NCBI GenBank assembly: GCA_023701205.1
Contig: JAMPXJ010000021.1
Location: forward strand, 1-64,000
Direction of reading: 5' to 3'
Origin: Oligoflexia bacterium
Lineage (GTDB): Bacteria > Bdellovibrionota > UBA1018
Length of the DNA: 64,000 bases
Positions 40,744 through 50,761 of the stretch are shown here, piece by piece. Position 1 is the stretch's first letter. Each line of letters starts with the position of its first letter. Made by a program: the position numbers and the translations under genes. The notes beneath the pieces are model-generated. The model was not told the origin of the DNA. It saw only the letters and a list, made by a program, of their open reading frames with translations, and made no database searches.

Positions 40744-42363
40744 ATGATGAAAATGAGGGACCGATTGCTGAGAGTCGCCGCATTCACGCTGGGGTTGCTG
40801 CTGGCCGGAGCCCAAGGGGCATTCGCCGCCAAGAACGTGCTCACTTACGCGCTTTCGACTGAGCCGCCGCAGCTCAACTCCACGAAGGCTACGGACACGG
40901 AAAGTTTCTTCATCCTGGGCCACATCATGGAGGGCCTGACCCGCAACGGACGGGATGGCGAGACGCTCCCGGGCGTGGCCGAAAAGTGGGAGATCAGCGA
41001 TCGCGGCGCGACGTTTCATCTGCGCGCGAACGCCCGCTGGAGTGACGGCAAGCCCGTGACCGCCCGAGACTTCGTCTTTGCCTGGCGCACGGCGGTCGAT
41101 CCGAAGAACGCCTCGGAATACGCCTTCATCCTTTACCCGGTCCGGAACGCCGAAAAGATCAACAAAGGCCAGCTCCCTGTCACGGAACTGGGCGTGACCG
41201 CCGTGGATGAGCGCACGCTCAAGGTGGTCTTCGAAAAACCATGCGGCTACTTCCTGGGGCTCACCTCCTTCGGTACGTTCATGCCCGTGCGCGAGGATGT
41301 CTACAAGGCCAAGGGCGAGCGCTATGCCGCCGAGGCCGCCGACCTCGTCAGCAACGGTCCCTTCAAGCTCACCTCCTGGGTGCATGGCGCCTCGCTCAGG
41401 ATGGACAGGAATCCCCATTACTGGAACTCCGCGCAGATCAGCCTCGAGGCGATCGATATTCCCTACATCACGCCGGATAACAGCGCGCGCTTCAACTTCT
41501 TCAAGGCGGGGAAGGTCGACATCCTCGCGGGCCTCGGCAAGGACGACCTGCCGAAGGCGCAGTCCGAGCGGATGAAGATGCGCAACTTCTCGGATGGGAC
41601 GTTGCTCTTTCTGGAGTTCAACTTCCGCGAGGGGCGCGTGACGCGCAACAAGAAGCTTCGGCAGGCGATCGCGGCCGTGTTCAATCCGCAGGAGTACATC
41701 TCGCGCGTGGTAGGGATTCCCGGAACGAAGCCCGGCCGCGGGCTCATTCCGGCCTGGCTGCGGGGCAAGAAGGATCTCTTCCGCAAGGAGTATCCGATCG
41801 CCGATCGCCGGCCCGATCTCGCCCGGGCGCGCGCGCTCGTGGCCGAGGCCCGCAAGGAGCTCGGGGTTGCGCAGCTGCCGCCGCTGGTGTGGCTGACGGG
41901 CGATACGCCCACGGCCGCGAAGGAGGCGGAGTACTTCCAGAGCGTGTTCAAGAACGCGCTCGGGATCGACCTTCGCATCGACAAGCAGATCTTCAAGCAG
42001 CGCCTGGCGAAGATGAGCACCGGCGACTTCGATATCGTCGCGGCGGGCTGGGGCCCGGATTACGCCGATCCGATGACTTTCGCCGAGCTGTTCACGAGCT
42101 GGAACGAGAACAACCGCGGCAAGTACGTGAGCGCGGAGTATGACCGGCTGATCCGCGCGGCGCAGGCGACCTCGGACGCCGGAGCGCGGATGGATGCGAT
42201 GGCGCAGGCCGAGCGGCTTGCGCTCGAGGACGTGGCGCTGCTGCCGACCTACGAGCGGGCGGTGGTCTTCGTGATGAACGATTCCCTGGACGGAGTGATC
42301 CGCCACGCGGTGGGACCCGACCCGGACTTCACGCGTGCGCGGTTCGTCTCCAACGGCCGCTGA
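40744..42363 (+). CDS. oppA: Oligopeptide ABC transporter, periplasmic binding protein
   Basis: The solute-binding protein of about 539 residues has a signal peptide (about 1-28, ending AFA) and the SBP_bac_5 fold: LTYALSTEPPQLNSTKATDT, then FHLRANARWSDGKPVTARDF and the terminal DADDP-like ligand lobe. Three in-frame ATGs (40744, 40747, 40753) follow GAGGGGG. There is no lipobox, so it is a free periplasmic protein. It is first of the five-gene opp operon and likely binds short peptides, perhaps murein peptides given the peptidoglycan genes elsewhere in the window. Confidence 0.9.
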   Translation: MMKMRDRLLRVAAFTLGLLLAGAQGAFAAKNVLTYALSTEPPQLNSTKATDTESFFILGHIMEGLTRNGRDGETLPGVAEKWEISDRGATFHLRANARWSDGKPVTARDFVFAWRTAVDPKNASEYAFILYPVRNAEKINKGQLPVTELGVTAVDERTLKVVFEKPCGYFLGLTSFGTFMPVREDVYKAKGERYAAEAADLVSNGPFKLTSWVHGASLRMDRNPHYWNSAQISLEAIDIPYITPDNSARFNFFKAGKVDILAGLGKDDLPKAQSERMKMRNFSDGTLLFLEFNFREGRVTRNKKLRQAIAAVFNPQEYISRVVGIPGTKPGRGLIPAWLRGKKDLFRKEYPIADRRPDLARARALVAEARKELGVAQLPPLVWLTGDTPTAAKEAEYFQSVFKNALGIDLRIDKQIFKQRLAKMSTGDFDIVAAGWGPDYADPMTFAELFTSWNENNRGKYVSAEYDRLIRAAQATSDAGARMDAMAQAERLALEDVALLPTYERAVVFVMNDSLDGVIRHAVGPDPDFTRARFVSNGR

Positions 42364-42377
42364 ACAGGAGGTCGTCA

Positions 42378-43319
42378 ATGGCCAGCTACATCCTGAAACG
42401 AGTGCTCTGGGGCCTGCTCACCGTGTACTTCATCGCGACCGCCACCTTCGTGGCGATGCATTCGGTGCCGGGGGATCCGATCATGGGTGCCAAGGCGATG
42501 TCCCCGGAGATCCGGGCCAACCTCGAGCGGCGCTACGGGCTGGATCAGCCACTCGGGGTGCAGTACGGGATCTTTCTCGCCAACATGGCCCGAGGGGATT
42601 TCGGGATCTCCTACACCCAGCAGAACCGCTCGGTGAATGACATCATCCGCGAGCACTTTCCGGTTTCGGCGCTCCTGGGGATTCTCGCGGTGGTCGTCGC
42701 GACGGCGGGGGGAATCCTCTTCGGATCGATCACGGCGCTCTATCGCAATAAAAGACCCGACCGGCTCATCATGCTGGGCGTGATCCTGGGGATCTCGGTC
42801 CCGGGCTTCGTCTTCGCGGCGCTGGGGCAGTTCGGCCTGACGGAGCTCAACGCGCTTTCGGGACGCGAGGTGCTGCCGGTGGGCGGCTGGGGGACCTTCT
42901 CGCACATGGTCCTTCCCGCGCTGGTGCTGGGCCTGGGGACGATGGCGTTTTTCACGCGGCTCATGCGCTCGTCGCTGCTGGAGATCGTGAGCCAGGATTT
43001 CGTGCGCACCGCCCGGGCCAAGGGGCTTTCGCCGGTCCGGATCTTCTTCTCGCATCAACTTCGTAACGCGATCCTGCCCGTGATCACGATCCTGGGGCCG
43101 GCCATCGCCACGATCACGACCGGAGGCTTCGTGGTGGAGAGCGTCTTCGCGATCCCCGGACTGGGCCGCTACTTCGTCCAGGCGGTGCAGCAGCTGGATT
43201 ACACCGTCATCATGGGGCTCACCGTGTTCTACGGAGCGTTCCTGGTCTTCATGGTGATCGCGGTCGATATCGTTTACGGGCTGGTCGACCCCCGGATCAG
43301 CCTGGGAAAGGAAACCTAA
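42378..43319 (+). CDS. oppB: Oligopeptide ABC transporter permease OppB
   Basis: The 313-residue, six-helix permease starts with MASYILKRVLWGLLTVYFIA and carries VPGDPIMGAKAMSPEIRANL, both typical of OppB/DppB. The cytosolic EAA loop is present in SQDFVRTARAKGLSPVRIFF (about 208-227). It ends at the ATG of oppC (TAATG overlap by one base). It forms the channel with OppC and takes power from OppD and OppF. Confidence 0.93.
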   Translation: MASYILKRVLWGLLTVYFIATATFVAMHSVPGDPIMGAKAMSPEIRANLERRYGLDQPLGVQYGIFLANMARGDFGISYTQQNRSVNDIIREHFPVSALLGILAVVVATAGGILFGSITALYRNKRPDRLIMLGVILGISVPGFVFAALGQFGLTELNALSGREVLPVGGWGTFSHMVLPALVLGLGTMAFFTRLMRSSLLEIVSQDFVRTARAKGLSPVRIFFSHQLRNAILPVITILGPAIATITTGGFVVESVFAIPGLGRYFVQAVQQLDYTVIMGLTVFYGAFLVFMVIAVDIVYGLVDPRISLGKET

Positions 43320-44736
43320 TGGAAATGACGCCCGCGCTGCCGCGCATGCACGAAAGGGAAGTGGGAACGCATCCGGATTTCCTGCCAGCCGGGCGGCGGA
43401 CGGCGGCACAGGTCATCTCGCGGCCCTCGCTGACCTATTGGGAGGATGCCTGGCTGCGCCTGAAGCGCAACCGCCAGGCGCTGGCTTCGCTCGGGATCGT
43501 ATCGGCGCTGCTGCTTCTCACGCTCGTCGGGCCCTTGTTCTGGAGGGTAGACCCCGCGGCGCAGGAGCTCAACCGGATCTCCGAGTCGCCGAGCTTCGGC
43601 GTTCGTGCGCGGGTGATCGAGGAGCCCGGGACGTACGAGGAGCTCACGCGAAGCGACTGGCCCGAAAGTCCGGCTGCTCCGGAGAGGGCCCTGGAGATTC
43701 CGCGTGCGATCGGGCTTCTGGACGAGCCCTCGATTCTCGCCGTGCGCCTCAGATGGGAACCGGTCGAGGGCGCGGCGGGGTACGTGATCTATCGCTCGGA
43801 TCGCGCGCCAGAAGGGGCGGGGTCGTACGGTGTTCCGGTGGGGGAGGTGCTCGGGGGGAACCGCCTGAGCTACGAGGATCGGTTCAATCTCTCCCCAGGC
43901 GAATACTATTACACCATAGTCGCGAAAAACGGCATGGAAGCGGACCGGGGCATCACACGCAAGGTCGTGCTCGAGCCCGGCATCAGTCTGGCGGACGCGC
44001 AGCTCCTGCGCGCGGACGCGCGGGTGGGTGAGATCCTCTCGCTGCCCTCCCATCCGCTTGGAACCGATTACCTGGGCCGCGACCTCCTGGCTCGCCTCAT
44101 GGCGGGCGCGCGGATCTCGCTTTTCATCGGCATACTCGCGCCGCTGCTCTGGACTTTCACCGGCGTGCTGCTCGGCGGGTTCGCGGGCTATGCCGGCGGG
44201 CGGGTCGACGGCGTGCTGATGCGGGTCACCGACCTGGTCATGGCGCTGCCCTTCCTGCTTTTCATGATTCTCTTCAAGGTGGTCCTGGGCGGCGGGCCGG
44301 GAGAGAGCGGGATCGTGCCGATGCTGCTTTCCATGGTCGTGCTCTCGTGGACGGGGCCGGCGCGTCTTGCCCGAGGGCAGGTCCTGCAGCTCCGCGAGAG
44401 CGAGTTCATCCAGGCGTCGCGGCTTCTGGGGGCGTCGCCCGCCTGGCTGCTCTTCCGTCACCTGCTGCCCAATACACTCGGGGTCATCCTCGTTTCACTG
44501 ACCTTCTCCATCCCGAGCGCGATCTTCACCGAGGCGTTCCTCTCGTTCATCGGAATGGGCGTCGTGCCGCCGACGCCTTCCTGGGGAAGCATGTGCAACG
44601 ACGGGATCCAGCGCTTTCTCACTTATCCCCATGAGTTTCTTTTTCCGGCGGTTTTCATCAGCGTGACGGTACTGGCCTTCAATCTGCTCGGCGACGGGCT
44701 GCGCGACGCGCTGGATCCCAAGATGAGGAGCGTGTC

Positions 44737-44740
<4 letters not shown>
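43319..44740 (+). CDS. oppC: Oligopeptide ABC transporter permease OppC with periplasmic FN3-like insertion
   Basis: The 473-residue protein is about 170 longer than usual OppC. TM1 (about 54-74) and the normal core (HPLGTDYLGRDLLARLMAGA, about 245-264, then five helices and the EAA loop ESEFIQASRLLGASPAWLLF) are intact. Between them lies a periplasmic insertion. Its second part (about 136-220) reads AVRLRWEPVEGAAGYVIYRS and GEYYYTIVAKNG, a fibronectin type III-like pattern. The insertion would sit outside the membrane near the OppA dock. The neighbouring opp genes are ordinary. Confidence 0.88.
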
Positions 44741-45758
<1,018 letters not shown>

Positions 45759-45762
<4 letters not shown>

Positions 45763-46730
45763 CGATCCTGGAGCTTCGGAATCTCAAGAAGCACTTCCCG
45801 CTCAAAGGCGGCCACACGCTTCATGCCGTGGACGGGGTGAGCTTCTCGCTCCGGCGCAACGAGGTCCTCGGGCTGGTGGGCGAGAGCGGCTGCGGCAAAT
45901 CGACGCTCGGGCGCACGCTCGTCGGCCTGTACGAGAAGACCTCGGGAGAGGTGGTCTACCAGGGGAGGGTGCTGCCGAAAAGGTACGAGGCGGCGGATTT
46001 CCGGAAGTATTCGCGCGAGATCCAGATGATTTTCCAGGACCCTTACTCCTCGTTGAATCCCCGCATGACGGTGAAGGATATCGTCTCGGAGGGACCGCTC
46101 CTGCACGGTCTATGGACGCGCGCGCAGGCGCATGAGAGGGCGGGCCAGTGGCTCGAGCGCGTCGGGCTGCTCCGTGATCACCTTTCGCGCTATCCGCATG
46201 AGTTCTCCGGCGGGCAGCGCCAGCGTATCGGCATCGCGCGCGCCCTGGCGCTCGAGCCCCAGGTCGTCGTGTGCGATGAGCCGATCTCGGCGCTCGACGT
46301 CTCGGTTCAGGCGCAGGTGGTGAATCTGCTCGGAGAGCTCAAGGAGACGTTGGGGCTCACGATCCTCTTCATCGCCCATGATCTCTCGATGGTGCGCTTC
46401 ATCTCCGACCGCATGGCCGTGATGTATCTCGGGTCCCTCGTCGAGCTGGGAAACTCCGAAGCGCTCTGCGCCCGGCCGCTGCACCCCTACACGCAGTCGC
46501 TGATCGCATCGAACCCCGAGCCGGATCCCATCCGCGAACGGGCCCGCGCGCATCAGGCGCCTCAGGGCGAGATCCCTTCCCCACTGGATCTCAAGCCGGG
46601 GTGCCGCTTCGCGGGACGTTGCCCCAGGGCCTCGGCGGAGTGCGCCTCGCGCGACCCGCAATGGACCGAGGTGGGCGCGGGTCATTTCGTGGCCTGTCAC
46701 CTTTTCTCGTCGGGAGGGCGCGACTGCTGA
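45759..46730 (+). CDS. oppF: Oligopeptide ABC transporter ATPase OppF
   Basis: The 323-residue ATPase has Walker [15 protein letters not shown], the OppF mark [10 protein letters not shown], the signature [14 protein letters not shown] and Walker [13 protein letters not shown]. The C-terminal Cys set ([20 protein letters not shown]) matches the family. It is the last gene of the opp operon and ends 3 bp from the convergent phosphatase gene. Confidence 0.93.
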
Positions 46731-46733
46731 TTT

Positions 46734-48500
46734 TCAGGCCGGCGGCTCGGATCCGAACCGGCAAAGCAGGAAAGTCACGTCGTCCTCGAGCGTGGCCCCG
46801 GCCCGGAGGCCCAGGAGGTTCTCGCGCGTCTTCTGAACGGCTGCTTCCAGGGCGGAATGGGATGTCAGCAGAGCCTGGGTGTCCTTCAGCAGTTTCTTGC
46901 GGCCATACTGCGCGCCATCGGAGCCCCGCGCCTCGGTCAGGCCATCGGTGAAGAGTGCCAGGACATCGCCCTCCTGAAGCTGGAATACGGCTTCCTCGAA
47001 GACGCCGTCGGGATCATGCCCGAGCGGAGGGTTGGCCGAGCCCGCCAGGGCCTTCGTCCCTTTCCTCACCACGAAGGGCATGGGATGCCCGGCGCTGCAG
47101 TAGCGCATGGCGCCGGTGCGCTTGTCGATCACCAGCAGGCAGAAGGTCATCGCCATGCGGCCTTTGGAGGTCTCGAAGATCGCCTTGTTGAGGAGCCCGA
47201 GGATCCGGCTCGGGGAGGTGATCCGCTGCTGTTCCAGGATCGACGCGGCGGATCTGGCGGCGCTCGTGATCAGGGCTGCCGGTGCGCCATGCCCGGTAGC
47301 ATCCCCGATCCAGAGCAGGACGCGGTCGTCGATCTCGCAGCAATGCCACCAGTCGCCGCCGCACTCGGAGGCGGGCTCGTAAAACGCGGCGAGCTCGAGC
47401 TTTCCCGCCCGAAACCGCGGCGCGGGAAAGAGCGTCTCCTGGACTGTCTTCGCCGTCTTCAGTTCGCTTTCCATCCGGCTCTTCTCGGCGGTCTCCCGGA
47501 TCAGCGCCTGGATTTTGACGGCCATCGTGTCGAAGGCGCGAGCCAGGCCATCGAGCTCGTCGCGGGAACGCCCCTTGAGCCTCATGCGGACAGAGAAGTC
47601 GCCCGAGCTGACTCGTTGGGTCATCTTCCAGAGCTGCTGGATCTTGCGAGTCAGGCTGCGCGCGAGAAGCAGGGACATTCCGATGGCGAAAAGAAGGATG
47701 CTGATGCCCAGCACCAGCGAGCGCCGGGAGAGCTCCCGGGCCGCGCCGAAGGCTTCTTGCTTGGAGATGAGGCTTTTCAGGACCAGTGAGCCGCCGAGAA
47801 GCTTCTGGTAACCCACGATGTAGCTGTGACCGCGAAAGGAAAGCTCTTGCATTCCCGAGTCGAATTCCGATGCGGCAAGCGTTCGCCCCAAGGCGGAGAG
47901 GTCCTGGCGAACCCCGCCTTCAGCGACGTTGCTGAAGACCGTGTTTCCATCGGAATCAGTCAGGTGAACCCGCGTGCCTTCCGAGAGTCTCTCGAAAAGA
48001 CGGCGCTCCAGCCGAAATAGCAGCGCGAAGCGGCTCGGTGCGTTCCCCGCATGCCCGGTCTCCGAGGCGGCGCCGATGGCGAGCGCGCCCGAGCCGGCCA
48101 CGCCGACGAGCTGCCGGTTTTCCGCAAAGGAGCGGTCGTTCCAGCCCAGCTTCGGAAGAAGCGCCGCGAGCCGCTCCGCCCCGGGGCCGAAACGGGCGCG
48201 GGCGGGGGAAAGGATCAGGATTCCCTCAACCCCGAGCTCCTGCACCTCGGCGCGGTAAATCGACGCGCGACTTTCGTAACTATCCGAGGAGGCCATGATT
48301 CGAACGGACCTCGTGGCGAGCTCGACGCGGTCTTCGATCGCGGAGGAGATTCCCCGCAGGAGGTTCAGGTTATGATCGTAGATATAAGACGCCTTGTCGT
48401 CGACCAGGAGCCGGGTGCCGAAGTAGAGGTACGACGACAGGCTGGCCACGAGCGAGGCCGTGATGAGCAGCGCGATTTTGAGACGTATCGGAATAACCAT
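46734..48500 (-). CDS. Membrane-bound SpoIIE/RsbU-type PP2C phosphatase with HAMP
   Basis: The 588-residue protein has TM1 (about 8-28), a periplasmic sensor domain of about 230 residues, TM2 (about 267-287), HAMP (about 288-340), a coiled linker with the RsbU-like ETLFPAPRFRAGKLELAAFY, and a SpoIIE-type PP2C domain. Its metal residues lie in GGDWW, IGDATGHGAPAAL, LFTDGLTEA and EDDVTF. Such enzymes dephosphorylate anti-anti-sigma proteins in partner-switch pathways. It is divergent from a FecR/FN3-like gene with 49 bp between them, a pairing I have seen in deltaproteobacteria-type genomes. The input signal is unknown. Confidence 0.9.
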   Translation of the reverse strand: MVIPIRLKIALLITASLVASLSSYLYFGTRLLVDDKASYIYDHNLNLLRGISSAIEDRVELATRSVRIMASSDSYESRASIYRAEVQELGVEGILILSPARARFGPGAERLAALLPKLGWNDRSFAENRQLVGVAGSGALAIGAASETGHAGNAPSRFALLFRLERRLFERLSEGTRVHLTDSDGNTVFSNVAEGGVRQDLSALGRTLAASEFDSGMQELSFRGHSYIVGYQKLLGGSLVLKSLISKQEAFGAARELSRRSLVLGISILLFAIGMSLLLARSLTRKIQQLWKMTQRVSSGDFSVRMRLKGRSRDELDGLARAFDTMAVKIQALIRETAEKSRMESELKTAKTVQETLFPAPRFRAGKLELAAFYEPASECGGDWWHCCEIDDRVLLWIGDATGHGAPAALITSAARSAASILEQQRITSPSRILGLLNKAIFETSKGRMAMTFCLLVIDKRTGAMRYCSAGHPMPFVVRKGTKALAGSANPPLGHDPDGVFEEAVFQLQEGDVLALFTDGLTEARGSDGAQYGRKKLLKDTQALLTSHSALEAAVQKTRENLLGLRAGATLEDDVTFLLCRFGSEPPA

Positions 48501-48549
48501 GTCGCCCGCTCAGTATTCTAAGCTAGAATGGCTGGCGAGGTAATCCTCT

Positions 48550-49908
48550 TTGCGGGAAAAATCGATAGGCGCAAACTGGGACGTTCTCCTCGGCATCGCG
48601 ATGGTCTTGCTTTCGCTGCCGGGGTTCCGTCTCGTGAATGACTCCGAGCTCTGGAGCCGGATCTCCCGCCCGCAGTCGGTCCGTCCCGCGGGCCTGCTGA
48701 GCAAGAAGCAGGGAGGCGTCCGGCACCGTTTTTACGGGACGATGGCCTGGCATGATCTTTGGTCTGACAGCGAAACGGTCTATCCCGGGGATGCCGTTCA
48801 TACCGCTCGGGATGGACGGGCCGAGCTGGATTTGCTTCACTCCCGCGTGCGGGCGTCGGTCGAACCCAATAGCCTCGTGCTGATCCAGGCGCCTCCCGAG
48901 GAGCTGCCGCGCGGATCCCTGCTGCAGCGGTTTTTGCGGCCTTTTGTCGCCCCGGAGCGCCGGGCGTTGTCATTTGAGCTGCAAAAGGGGGAGTTGGGGC
49001 TGAGTCTCCGCGACGCTTCGGACCCGGTCGAGGTGAGTCTCGGGGGAAAGCGCCTGCGCGTGCTGCCGCGGTCCGCCTCGGGGCGGGTGACCCTCGCGCT
49101 GGACTCCGGAAAACCCGGAATGCTCAAGATGGAGACGGAGGAATTCGCCCCGATGTCCCTGGCATGGGTGGAGGAAACCGGGCTGAGGCCGGTTGAGCTG
49201 AAGGCGGGACAGCCCCTGTTGGCGAAGATCGCCGCGCCAGAGAGCTTTCCGAGCCCGGCCGGCGTTCGGTCGCGACCGCCGTCGAAGCCGCGTTCGCAGC
49301 CGCGAATCGAGCGCCGGGCGCGTGTTCAGGCCGGCGCGCCGGAGCTCCGCGCTTATCCGGAGATGAGCGAGACGGAACCGGGAAGGCTACGGACGTTGCT
49401 CTGGTGGAACGAGCTCAAAGGCGCCGTCGGCTATGATGTCGTAATCCTCGCAAAGGATGGGGCCCTCCGCCAACGGGCACGGGTTCAGGCACCGCCGTTC
49501 GAAGTGCCGGAGGCGATGCTCCGGCAGGAGGTGCTGGAGTTCGAGGTTACGGCGATGCTTTCCGGGGGCGCCCCTCCCGTCACCAGCCCGCGCGTGCCGA
49601 TCGATCGGCTTTACCACTTTCCGTTGCCCTACCAGCCGAGCGACGGCGGGCAGGTCTCGGGGAAGATCCTGGAGGATGGTCTGGGGATCATCCTCTCCTG
49701 GCGACTGATGGCCCTTACCGAGAGTTATTCTATCGAGGTTGCGAGCGATAGCGAGTTCAAGGAGATTCTCGTGGAAGAAACAGTGATTTCCAATTTCTAC
49801 TCCTTCAAGCCGCCTGAACCTTCCGGACGCTACTACTGGCGGCTTCGCAGAAGCGGGCAGGGGCGCCGAAGCGAATGGAGTCCAGGGGCCGCGTTCGAGA
49901 TTCGTTGA
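48550..49908 (+). CDS. FecR-like protein with C-terminal FN3-like domains
   Basis: Of 452 residues, a membrane segment (about 13-28) is followed by a FecR-type domain (about 58-115, DSETVYPGDAVHTARDGRAE). A Pro/Arg-rich linker (about 240-275) and two FN3-like segments follow (about 285-360 with LLWWNELKGAVGYDVVIL, and 365-452 with FYSFKPPEPSGRYYWRLRRS). The start is a TTG at 48550 after GAGG; an ATG at 48601 would drop the first 17 residues. It is divergent from the PP2C phosphatase and probably acts in the periplasm as a sensor or binding partner. Confidence 0.75.
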   Translation: MREKSIGANWDVLLGIAMVLLSLPGFRLVNDSELWSRISRPQSVRPAGLLSKKQGGVRHRFYGTMAWHDLWSDSETVYPGDAVHTARDGRAELDLLHSRVRASVEPNSLVLIQAPPEELPRGSLLQRFLRPFVAPERRALSFELQKGELGLSLRDASDPVEVSLGGKRLRVLPRSASGRVTLALDSGKPGMLKMETEEFAPMSLAWVEETGLRPVELKAGQPLLAKIAAPESFPSPAGVRSRPPSKPRSQPRIERRARVQAGAPELRAYPEMSETEPGRLRTLLWWNELKGAVGYDVVILAKDGALRQRARVQAPPFEVPEAMLRQEVLEFEVTAMLSGGAPPVTSPRVPIDRLYHFPLPYQPSDGGQVSGKILEDGLGIILSWRLMALTESYSIEVASDSEFKEILVEETVISNFYSFKPPEPSGRYYWRLRRSGQGRRSEWSPGAAFEIR

Positions 49909-49990
49909 GCCCGGCCGGCACGCGGAAGCGGAGCCGTGCATGAGGATGGTGAAAAAAACTCCGCCGCCGCCTGAGCGCGCGTCGGGTCGC

Positions 49991-50761
49991 TCAATCCACC
50001 TTCAAGCCGAAGCTCCTGAAGATCTCGGTCGCGCGCGCCACCTGCTCGGGCGCGGCCTCGGGCGTCGCGCGGAGCCTATATTCGATGCCCAGCCGATCCC
50101 ACTTCGCCTCGCCCAGCTTGTGAAAGGGGAGGATTTGCACTTTTTCCACGTTGGCCAGTTCGCTCGAAATGAAGCGCGCGATGCCTGCGACATTTTCGGG
50201 ATCGTCCGTGAGGCCGGGCACCAGGACGAAGCGGATCCACACCGGCTTGCCGATGGAAGAGAGGAGGCGCGCGGTGGCGAGCGTGGGCTCGATCGATACG
50301 GCAGTCACCCGGCGATAGATCAGCGGGTCGGAGGACTTCAGATCGAGCAGCACGAGATCGCAAAGCTCCAACACGGGGCGCGCGCGGGGCAGCGCGCAGA
50401 ATCCCGAGGTATCGAGCGCCGTGTGGATGCCCTGATCCCGGCAGAGCCGGAGGATGGCCGCGGCGAACTCGGGCTGGAGCAGAGGCTCGCCGCCGCTCAA
50501 GGTGACGCCGCCCCCGGAGGCCCGGAAATAGCGGCGATAGCGCGAAGCCTGCTCGACGATCTCTCCGGCCGAGAGATTCATCCCGGTCCTGGCCGCGCGC
50601 GCGTCGGGATTGTGGCAGTACTGGCAGGCGAGCGGGCAGCCCTGGAAGAAGACGATGAAACGCACGCCGGGCCCGTCGACCGTCCCGAGGGATTCGAAGG
50701 AGTGCACCCAGCCGCGGACGGCGGGCTCAGGCTGCGCCGTGGAACGTGCGATGGATGACAT
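49991..50761 (-). CDS. pflA: Pyruvate formate-lyase activating enzyme
   Basis: The 256-residue radical-SAM enzyme has the cluster motif CPLACQYC (CxxxCxxC) in [16 protein letters not shown] (about 38-53) and the SAM-binding GGE motif in [13 protein letters not shown]. It puts the glycyl radical on PflB. It overlaps the 3' end of pflB by 35 bp, so the two are coupled. It is the downstream gene of the pair, as usual. Confidence 0.93.
   Translation of the reverse strand: MSSIARSTAQPEPAVRGWVHSFESLGTVDGPGVRFIVFFQGCPLACQYCHNPDARAARTGMNLSAGEIVEQASRYRRYFRASGGGVTLSGGEPLLQPEFAAAILRLCRDQGIHTALDTSGFCALPRARPVLELCDLVLLDLKSSDPLIYRRVTAVSIEPTLATARLLSSIGKPVWIRFVLVPGLTDDPENVAGIARFISSELANVEKVQILPFHKLGEAKWDRLGIEYRLRATPEAAPEQVARATEIFRSFGLKVD

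Noticed and set aside
39340..42378. Very long minus-strand open frame across oppA and the GST gene
   Set aside because: Only the GST part has family resemblance and its own ATG; the rest is antisense to oppA in GC-rich DNA.
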